Both the position numbers and the translations under genes were made by a program. From contig NC_087069.1 in NCBI RefSeq assembly GCF_963678635.1, positions 31,831,710 through 31,895,709 on the forward strand: 64,000 bases of DNA, given 5' to 3'. Source of the DNA: Symsagittifera roscoffensis (taxonomy: Eukaryota > Xenacoelomorpha > Acoela > Convolutidae). Positions 55,666 to 64,000 of the stretch are shown here, piece after piece (the first letter of the stretch is position 1; each line of letters opens with the position of its first letter). The notes under the pieces were generated by a model. That model worked only from the letters and a program-made list of their open reading frames with translations. It was not told the origin of the DNA and did not search any database.

Positions 55666-56161
55666 GCTCTCTACAAGTTGTGGATCTGTTTAACAATATG
55701 CAAAGGAGATCTCTTTTTTTCCTCTTAATAGTAAAGTTTTTCACCAAATCAATGCTAGTTTGGTACTGCGCATTTAAGGAGCTGTGTACCGAGTGGCAAG
55801 TAACCTTATCAAATCCTATCTTTACGTAATAACTTTGCAATTTCTCCAAAACTTTAACCTTCACGTTGAAACTATTGTCCTCATAAACTAACCTGGCTAC
55901 ACTTTTCGGCCTTTTTCCCACATCATCTACCTCTGAAAATTTTGCAAATCTGACGAAAACATTGTTAGTCGGACTTTTCGTATTTACACAGGCATCGTGA
56001 TGCTTGTGCAAGCCAGAATTGTTTGAACCTTTGTATTTAATTTCAGCTTTGCACTTTAAGCAGCGCTTGTAATCCGAAGGATGGCCATTTATAAAACATA
56101 ACTGATACAGCTTATGAATTGATTTGTTTCTAGTTTCAGGTAACTTTGCAAAAGTAATCAT
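55658..56161 (-). pseudogene. BED-finger transposase fragment, duplicate copy
   Basis: Identical to the first 153 residues of the 54415-54999 frame, then truncated at the duplication junction (after DLLCIL), ending in a short unrelated tail. Confidence 0.65.
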
Positions 56162-56406
56162 AGCGGCTGTGCTAATTGCGGTATTGCGGGAATTTTTTCT
56201 TTATCGACATCCAAAAAAAATTTGAAAAAGGCGCAATTTTTTTATACCAATTCAAATCCTCCAAACAAAAAATTTCAAGAAACGAATTCGAAATTTTGAT
56301 TGAAAGTCTGCAATTTGTCATAGGTTTCGTGGTCTCCAGAAAACAAGTCTCGGTCTTTTTCTCAAATCGTCAAGTCTTGTCTCGCATTCCCGGTTTTTTT
56401 TAAAGC

Positions 56407-56825
56407 TTACTTTAAAAAAATATCAGAGACAGGGCCGGCGTCATCCTGAGCTTAAAAAACTATTGATTCAAAAATGTACCCATCATTAATTTAATCTCTA
56501 TATTTGTTAGATTTTTGATCTTCAGCCTCGTCCGCAGCCAATCCGGGTTTGCAAACCGAACCGGCGCGTATTCTATTAATGCAAGGTAGTCAAATACCTT
56601 AACATCTCACAGAAGCTGCCTACCAACAGCCCATGAGACGAGCGTCAATTCGTCTGATCGCTTCTTATCTGTCCTGTGGAGGTGTCGTGGTTCTAAAACA
56701 AAAGTAATGTGAGTGGAAGTGAGACTGTTTTTATAAGGGCATTCAAGTTTGAATGCCTAGAGAATCTCCCTAAACTTTAGGCCGAGCCATCAATCTTCGG
56801 TTAAATCTTTTCCGCTGTCTTATTT
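56407..56825 (-). pseudogene. Family A C-terminal fragment (duplicate 2)
   Basis: Second copy of 55245-55663 within the tandem duplication. Confidence 0.65.
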
Positions 56826-56999
56826 TTGCTCTCTACAAGTTGTGGATCTGTTTAATTTATGGACATCTGTCGCATTTATAATCCATACAAATATGTGGCG
56901 GAGTCCAACAGCAATTCTAGGCTGATGATTCGATAATTTCAACCTTAAATTTTTACACGTATGACAACCAACCATTGCGATCCGAACGTATCCTGGTGA

Positions 57000-57970
57000 G
57001 CCTTGAGCTTTTTAACATCAGTAGGTTTCAATTTCAATTTCTTTTAGGCAATTTCTTTATCAAAATGGTCGCCGTCCAATTTTTTGGTTGTCGTTTTTCG
57101 GAGCTACTTCACGTTTTGCTGAACCAAACCAAACTGCTAATGCATCATTATATGTTCCATCCGCGTGCTCCAAAACAAAAAAAATCCATTAAGCTAGCTT
57201 TCACTCCTACTGCTGAGGCTAAAAAAGAGCAAGAGGTAAAGCTAGTAGGCGAGCGGAGGAAACACTCAAGCAACCTTTGGCTGCCGGAGAACTGTTTGCA
57301 AAAGTTGATTATATTTCATTTTTCCATTTGTTAACTTGCAGAAATAGTTTCCTAAAACTTGATCGCATTTGTCCAAAAAATCATATTGCAAAAACAAGGA
57401 CTTGTACGCAAAAAATACGGGAGTTTCGGCATGCTAAGTCAATTTCTTATGAGTGAAAAACGCTAATGTGCATCCAGCTTATCGACAAACTAAGACACTT
57501 TTTCCAGCTCAGCCATTGTTTGATTAGGCAGTTCTTTTCGCCTGTATTCGCTTATAGGGGAGCCCATAATTACAAGTTTATACTCAAATTCGATTTTTAA
57601 AGGCATAGTTTCTGAAATTAACCTTTCATTGTACTACACTTTGTACCTGTGGTCTGTTCTAGAAAATATAGCTCACGTTTCTCTGTGTTTGGTCATTTTC
57701 AGATTTCAGTTTTTTTAAGGTATCGGAGCACTATCTCATAGTCGTCGGCTAGGTTTCCCTTATCTAAATACCAAACTTTTATTTTGCATTCATGCTTTTT
57801 TACTAGCGTCTGTTTTGTTTCAGCAAAGAGCAGTGGGAAATCTGGATCAGCTTGCTGTTTTCCTTCCTCCAGCGTAAGGATGGAACTTCCAGAAGTTCCA
57901 GAAAAAAAACCACTTGTTGTTTTTTAGGCGCAATGAAAGGGCCCCATCCAATTTCTATTGTTAGTTAATG
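57000..57970 (-). pseudogene. Family A RT palm-to-thumb fragment
   Basis: Minus strand encodes SILTLEEGKQQADPDFPLLF (motif B region), ETKQTLVKKHECKIKVWYLD (motif C, last Asp changed to Lys), LADDYEIVLRYLKK, LVIMGSPISEYRRKELP and PYFLRTSPC. This links the palm and thumb seen separately in the other copies and shows the family without the hAT-like insert. Confidence 0.72.
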
Positions 57971-60900
57971 TGGTGTAGTTACAATATCGTATCTTTCGTC
58001 TTTAATTAAGCAAAATGGAGTATTATTGTTTGTTTATTGCACAAACAATAACTATCTCTTGGCATAAGGTTTTGGATGATGGATGCAAAATTCAGAGGTT
58101 AGAATGTTATGACTTTAACTGTTACTTTGTTACTTCTTACGGTTGTTGAGCGGTTATCTTCATTAGGGGCATATATTGTCGAAGTTGATGGGTCGAAGAG
58201 AGAGAGTATAAGGTTTCGTTAAAATAATGTTATGTCAGTTCTTACGGTTGTTGTGAAGTTATCTTAACTTGGGGCATAGATTGTCGAAGTTGACGGGTTG
58301 GAGAGAGTATATCGATTCGTTAGAATGATGTTTACTTTCTCATGGCTAAGTTTTATTGTAAGAGAAACTTACTTAAATTTACTTAGGGGTTTGATTTCTG
58401 ATCAAGGGTTGGAGAATTGTAATTCAATCCACAAGATTCAGGTATAATACGTATAATGAGAACGCAAATAAACCTTTAAGTACTATTTTAGAGCTTACTG
58501 ATATTTTAATTGTTTTAGCCTGGGTCAGCTAAGAGGAAGGGCTCAAGGATGAGTAAACGAATTACTTCACTACTTATCTTATTATAATGATTAGTTTTTC
58601 TAAAAATTCTATAAGTCCTGGATTTTTGATAAGGGTTGGAGAAGGAATCGACGTTTGAGGTCGTTATACACTTTAAATTTTGAGGTGGGGAGAACAAAGT
58701 TGTTCTGATTGATTCAAGGGAAGCCTTGATAATCAGATACTTTAAGTGAAACAAAACTTTAAATTAAGTTTAAACTTGAAGATCCAGGAAAACTGTTAAG
58801 ATCTGTTTTTAAAAGGAGTTTAATTTAAAGGCAAGGTTAGGCATTGATAAATTTTTTAATTAGAAGGTTTAAACTATTTGAAAATTATAGATTTAAAATT
58901 GTTTTTGGGGTTTAAATTTTAAATGATGTTTGTTAATTTTAAATTATGTTTTAGGCGATTAAGCGAAGATGAAGGAAAAAAGTTTTTTTGAGAAGCAAGA
59001 CATTTTTTATGTTTTTAAAAATAATTTTAAATTTTTCTTTTTAATGTTTTTTGTCTTTTTTATTCAATTAGTTTCTGACTTGAACAAAAGTTTTCAAAAT
59101 TATTGTACTGCAGATTTTTTCATGAAAGGAACGATTTGAGTATCTTTTTATCAGTCGTTTTAATTGTTATATAATATGACCATAAAGCACGAAGAGGTTT
59201 ATTGAAGATGTTAAACTATTCCTTAAATTAAATAGTTTTCATGTCAATATATGAAAATTTAAAGTAACTGCATAGAGTATTCTGAAAACATATACTCTTA
59301 TCATGTAGTAACTTGGTCAGTTGTTCAATTGATGTTCGCGTCGTGATCTAGTTCTTTGTTCAATACCTGGCATTTCTCGTTTTATTTGAAATTTTGGCGT
59401 AGGTTTAATGAGACGTCCAGACATTTCTAATAAATTGTCTATTTCATCTAACTTTTCTGCAATTTTGCAAATGTCTATTTTCTATTTCTAATTTGCTAAA
59501 TCTAAGTTAGTTGGGGTTTTGTTCGAGACTTTTGGTGATGAGTTATAAGTCAGACATAGATTTCTCATAGAACAATTTCAGATAAGTTTCACCGTCTGTT
59601 CGTCACGCTATCTTATTTTCGGCCGGATAGATTCATGCAACTTTTGAGTCTAGTACCAATCTTAATCTTATTCTTATATCTCCTAGTTTCAATAGATCTT
59701 TCGTATACTGGTATTTGCTTGTTAGGTTTAGACCTTAGCCAAAAGGAGAACAACTGTAGTCAAAGAATGATTCAAACTGTTGTGTTGCTGAAACTACAAG
59801 TAGTTTCAGCACTACAAATAATTGTCAGTGTTAGTGATGGAATATGATTGGTTAGTTAGTAATATTTTTAGGGATAGTTTTATCAGTAATATAATTGGTT
59901 TATAAATACTAGCTAAAAACTTTGTTAAATCGAACGCAAGAAAACAATAGATTTCAGATAAATTGAAAAAATTAGTCAAATATGCCTAGCTAGAGTGTCA
60001 AAATTTGATTGAATAAAAAAGCTACCCGGAGCAAAAAAAAACTCACCCTCTCTGAAAATGTATGTATATGTATTACAATTTTCAAAGTTGCAATATTGAT
60101 GCTTTGATGCTTCTTTGTAACGTCTTACGTGTAACCTTTGGAAGCAATTGAATGATGGTCAATAGTCTAAACAAAACAGCTCCGCCCAAACATCTGAAAA
60201 CATGAGACCATGCAATCAAATGCCAAGAGGTGTGACACGTAATAAATAATAATTGGCTCAATAGGCGCTACTATTATTTTTGTAAATGAGCAGGCTATTT
60301 TTTAATTTGTAAAATATAGATTTTTGGTCTATGCAGTGTTTTTGGTCTCAGCGATTTACAGATTATTCACTCAATTCGGCCTAAATTCTTGGGGCAAGCA
60401 AAAAACTAAGTATAATTTTGTTTCAATTTTCTTTCCAAAGCTGCCGAGATTTTCAATTAATTTCTCAAAATACATTTATAAAGTATCACAGTCGCTCAAA
60501 AATTCGTTCGCAAAATATTGTCGGTAAATTATTGATTAAAAATACAATTGAAGCTTTTTTTAATTTGAGATAAATACGGATAAATACTTTTATATTTATA
60601 AAAATTTTGTTAAACAATGCTTATCAAGAATGAAAAGTGAAGAACTACTATTTTTGATGACACCAACAGTTTTGAATTAGAGTTTCGAAATGACCCAAAC
60701 TGTTCTGAAATTAATTCTAGACGATGAAAAGTTAGGTTATTGGGTTACTCATTTTATCCAACTCAGTTCAAAAATTAATTGTAAAGTTATTGTTCATCAA
60801 ACACATTGTGGAACCAAACTATGCATTTTGTGAATTGTAAATGATTCCGCAACATTGCAACTTTTCTTTGATCTTATTTGCTGTTTGGACAATTAGCTAA

Positions 60901-61560
60901 AACACTGTATTGCTTCAAATTTTGCGGAATCCGGAACAGTTTGTGGAATCCATGAACAAATAGTCATTATGCGTGTTTAGTGAACTTAAGCGGTCATGAA
61001 ATTCGCAATTGTAAGTGGAATCCGCAAATCGTAAGCAGATCAGCAATATGTAAGCAAAATCCGCTCACATTAGCAGAATCCACTTAAATTTGAGGAATTG
61101 GCTTATACTTGCGGAATCCGGAACAACTAATTTTATTTGCTCGTTATGGAATCCGCAACAAAACTAACCTGCCGACAAAATTTACATTTCACGTATTTGT
61201 AATCGGGGTCCACGAAAAATTGTAAGTGATTCACACTTACATTTTGGAACATGCCTAAACACTTGTTGCTGGAATCAAGAAATATACATACACAAAATTA
61301 TACGCCTATCTAGTGCACAGTGTGGCCTCGTTATGCAACTTAAGTTTTCAATCAAATTAAAACCAAATTGGATTTGACTGTTTAAGCGGGGTAAGTGAGC
61401 ATGGTTTCCGTTTCAAATTATTTCAATGCCTGGGAAGTCACACCCCGAATGTATATGTATTCTTTTGTGCAACCCACATATATGAACTTGTGGAAAAAAT
61501 AAATTCACGAGAAAACATTTCGGTGAATCCATGTTAGCCCTGTCAAAATTCAAGTATTAG
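57971..61560. other. AT-rich intergenic region, no gene recognised
   Basis: Only short chance frames. A ~105-bp direct repeat (TTCTTACGGTTGTTG...TCGAAGTTGA) occurs at 58133 and 58238. Around 60950-61150 the words AATCCGCAA, GCGGAATCC and AGCAGAATCC recur, hinting at an old simple repeat. Confidence 0.6.
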
Positions 61561-61639
61561 ATGGTGCCCTTTCAAAGTCGAACACATGTCAGTGCTCGAC
61601 TAAAAAAGAATAGTCGAGACAGAGGTCTGGGTACCGCAA

Positions 61640-62190
61640 ATTCGAAACATGCCGCGAGCAAGGTAAAACCATTCTTCGAGCACGGTCAAAACTTGCCTCG
61701 AGCACGGTCGAAACATATTTCGAGCACGGTCGAAACATACCTCGAGAGCAATCGAAACATAATTCGAGCACTGTCAAAACTTACTTCGAGCACGGTCGAA
61801 AGATACCTCAAGCGAGGCCGCAAGACACCTCGAGCACGGTCGAAAGATTCTTCGAGCACGCTCGAAAGACACCTCGAGCACGGTCGAATTATACCTCGAG
61901 CATGGTCGAAATATACTTCAAGCACGGTCAAACATACCTTGAGAACGGTCGAAACTTACTTCGAACACGGCCAAAATAAACTAAGAGCACGATCGAAGCA
62001 AACTTCGAGCACGGACATAGGACACCTCGAGCACGGTCAAACATACCTTGAGAACGGTCGAACTTACTTCGAACACGGTCGAAATAAACTGAGAGCACGA
62101 TTGAAGCAAACTTCGAGCACGGACATAGCACACCTCGAGCACGGTCGAGCTATACCCTGTAGCGCGGTCGAAACATACCGATCAGAAACT
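61640..62190. repeat. 22-bp minisatellite (TCGAGCACGGTCGAAACATACC)
   Basis: About 24 units of 22 bp share TCGAGCACGGTCGAAA. Some units are 21 bp. A five-unit block (AACATACCTTGAGAACGG to GGACATAGGACACC) is itself duplicated, at 61.93 and 62.04 kb. A 215-codon plus frame (61561-62208) and several minus frames are open because most units lack stop triplets. I do not regard them as genes. Confidence 0.9.
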
Positions 62191-62209
62191 GGCATACATA
62201 TTTTTTGAG

Positions 62210-63140
62210 TTTCAACTATTTTTCTAGCGTTTTCGACCTATATTGAAAATCAGAGTATGCATAAGATGGAAAAAATCAAAAACTTTATCTCTACAAAAAA
62301 ATCGAAATTGCAAAAAACTCATAAACTAAAAATCTCATTTGATAAAAAAAATCATCCCGAGATTTTACTTTATAACTTTAAATTTGGAATAACTCATGTT
62401 TATTGAAAATCAACACATATCCGAATTCGATCGAGACGTTCCAAACAAATCTCACTAGGGTCGAGCAAAGCCGAGCTCATTTTTTTTCCACCGAGAAAAT
62501 TAAAACAGACCGGCCTTGGGTCAAGGCGGTCAAAACATACCCAATTTTAGCCTAGACGGTGAAAAAACAAATTGAGCATCTCGAACCAGGTAGACTGCGA
62601 CTGAAAAAAGCTAAGTTTTAAGAAACATTGCTAACCCTCTTTTATGGAATCCTAATTAAACCCTCCCCATTTCGGTTTTGGATTTCACTTAAAAAGTTGG
62701 TTAGATAATGCAAAACTTAATAAAGTTTTGCGTTTTTTAGTCAAGTTAACTCTATCAAAATTAGCTTGGTATGACTGAATGCACCGCATAGAAGCGTAAT
62801 TTTCGAATTAATGAATAAAATTTTATCTGAAGAACATTATATTTACAAAAACAAACTTTAGTTGCAACTAAAATTGAGCGGTAGGCCAACAATCCGAAAG
62901 GCCTCTAAACCGAGAAAAAAAAACATTTCCATTCCAGCAAGCCAAAAAATAATATCAATCTGCAACACAACAACACATAGTCACTATTTTTATGCACTTG
63001 TTACGTAGTTTTAATGTATTTTGCGTAAATTTGAGGTGTTTTTGGCTTCAGGATATATGGCAGTTTGTTGGTGGCTGTTTTTTAAACATCCACCTACAAT
63101 TGACTAAAATGAAAATGAATACAATATATGCATTATTGCT
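62210..63140. other. AT-rich sequence, no gene recognised
   Basis: No open frame of note or repeat identified. Confidence 0.6.
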
Positions 63141-63146
63141 CGCAAG

Positions 63147-63152
63147 TTTATT
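63147..63152 (-). terminator. AATAAA polyadenylation signal
   Basis: Minus-strand AATAAA lies 72 nt after the TAA stop of the 63224 exon, a normal distance for a 3' end. Confidence 0.4.
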
Positions 63153-63223
63153 ACATGCTTTACTTTAATAGTTCTCAAACCCATTGTAAAACTGCTCCGA
63201 CTAAAAGTTGACGAGTTAATATC

Positions 63224-63534
63224 TTAAGAATCAAAATAGCCTCGGTCCCTGATTTTGGCGTGTGGTAGATATGATCGAATAACTCCATCAAAATCTGTGT
63301 TTGCTTGCGTGTCGTTGAGAAAGAAAACTATTCTGCAGTAAACGCGTACCCTCGATATAATATTGAAGAGGTGCGACACAAGTTTTCTGAGAAGTTCCTG
63401 GTTTTCTGGCTCCTCAATGGTCCAGATAAAAATACAGGCCGGGAACTCGGATGAAGGCATGAGAGGAGACTCAAGATTTTTGGTCATTTTGCTCTGAGCT
63501 CTAAGAAGCCGAGAATCGACGTCTTCTGTAGAAT
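63224..63534 (-). CDS. Last exon of an unrecognised protein-coding gene (candidate)
   Basis: The frame is open from a TTTCTTCGAAACTTCAG acceptor-like site (63535) to a TAA stop. It encodes STEDVDSRLLRAQSKMTKNL, SSEFPACIFIWTIEEPENQE, LRKLVSHLFNIISRVRVYCR and IVFFLNDTQANTDFDGVIRS. Mixed hydrophobic and charged composition and the nearby polyadenylation signal support a real exon. An in-frame ATG lies at 63487, so a short single-exon gene is possible too. No family recognised; upstream exons would lie beyond 63.6 kb. Confidence 0.4.
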
Positions 63535-63559
63535 CTGAAGTTTCGAAGAAATAAAACTG

Positions 63560-64000
63560 AATGCCTGACTGAACACTTTTTTATTTAGTAAACGCTATTA
63601 ACTGCTACTTTTTTTTCATTTTTTTTTTCATAAAACGGAGCTTGATTGCCGTAGTTTCTCTCTAGACATTTAACCTAACTGCCCCTCCGGGTTGACGTCC
63701 AATCAAGAAATTGTCTATCCCACAATTTCAAATATGGAATCTATGGAAAGCATGCGTATAATACAATTTTCAAGGAGAAAATCCTATGACAAGCATTTTT
63801 TCAAGTGAAATTTTTTTTTCCAAAATACAAATTGATGGAAGTTCTGTTTATATGCGGCATCAAAAAAATACATTTACTGATAAAATTTTCTTGATGCAGT
63901 GCTTTAAGGATGATACACTTTAAACTTCAAGGTATTTATAAATATATTTATAGCTATAAGTTAAGGTGAAGTTCTCTTAAGATAGTGCAATTTTTTTTTA
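63560..64000. other. AT-rich sequence at the window edge
   Basis: Contains ATATGGAATCTATGG and AATACAATTTTC words related to the palindrome-rich segment at 36.4-37.5 kb. No gene seen. Confidence 0.45.

Larger units (their letters stand above)
54530..56853. repeat. Exact-looking 1162-bp tandem duplication
   Basis: 54530-55691 repeats at 55692-56853. Every stretch I compared is identical, including the frames 54999/56161 and 55014-55241/56176-56403. The junction is at CTGTTTAACAATATGC. Confidence 0.93.

Noticed and set aside
61561-62208. 215-codon Arg/Ser-rich protein
   Set aside because: Entirely within the 22-bp minisatellite; open because the repeat unit mostly lacks stop triplets.

Overview
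This 64-kb window is eukaryotic, most likely from an invertebrate animal, and almost every recognisable feature is a transposable element or a remnant of one. The sequence is AT-rich and intron-bearing. The best-supported introns are very short (56 bp in a JmjC gene). The element spectrum is metazoan: Penelope-like elements (PLEs), a BEL/Pao LTR retrotransposon, APE-type LINEs, two LINE-like families ending in nuclease-type domains, and hAT remnants. The sequence alone does not fix the phylum. No bacterial-type operon or complete ordinary host gene was found. The only non-TE coding candidates are a two-exon JmjC gene (43969-44843, minus) and one short unrecognised exon near the right end (63224-63534, minus).

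Layout. 1-2.0 kb: a decayed LINE with an RLE-like C-terminus ('family A'), interrupted by a hAT-like fragment, followed by a hairpin and a hammerhead-like motif. 2571-6229: a complete APE-type LINE ('family C') on the minus strand with a 2A-like peptide and PHD-type finger at its N-terminus, flanked by a perfect 12-bp target-site duplication. 6.2-17.4 kb: a PLE ('PLE-B', plus strand) split by about 7 kb of higher-order tandem repeat made of its own RT segment plus a ~165-bp satellite; its GIY-YIG domain resumes at 16.07 kb. 17.7-32.7 kb: a mosaic array on the minus strand in which a second PLE ('PLE-D') and family A fragments repeat with a period near 6.5-6.7 kb, with a fold-back element carrying a tRNA-Arg-like sequence inserted in it.

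32.7-35 kb: hAT-like and family A fragments. 35.0-38.5 kb: a minus-strand APE LINE ('family G') split by a palindrome-rich segment. 38.5-45.2 kb: a BEL/Pao element with near-identical LTR-like copies; an antisense spliced JmjC gene sits between its pol end and its 3' LTR, and a second partial LTR-gag follows. 45.8-49.4 kb: an inverted, less disrupted PLE-B copy. 49.4-50.6 kb: family A tail and duplicated hAT-like segments. 51.5-54.4 kb: another decayed LINE ('family F') with a nuclease-like C-terminal domain. 54.4-56.9 kb: a BED-finger transposase fragment inside an apparently exact 1162-bp tandem duplication. 57-58 kb: family A again. 58-64 kb: mostly unassigned AT-rich DNA, a 22-bp minisatellite, and the unrecognised exon.

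Most reading frames are broken, so this is a TE graveyard with some recent rearrangements. The points most worth following up are the JmjC gene enclosed by a BEL element, the PHD-like finger inside the RT domain of both PLE families, and the PLE/satellite higher-order array.
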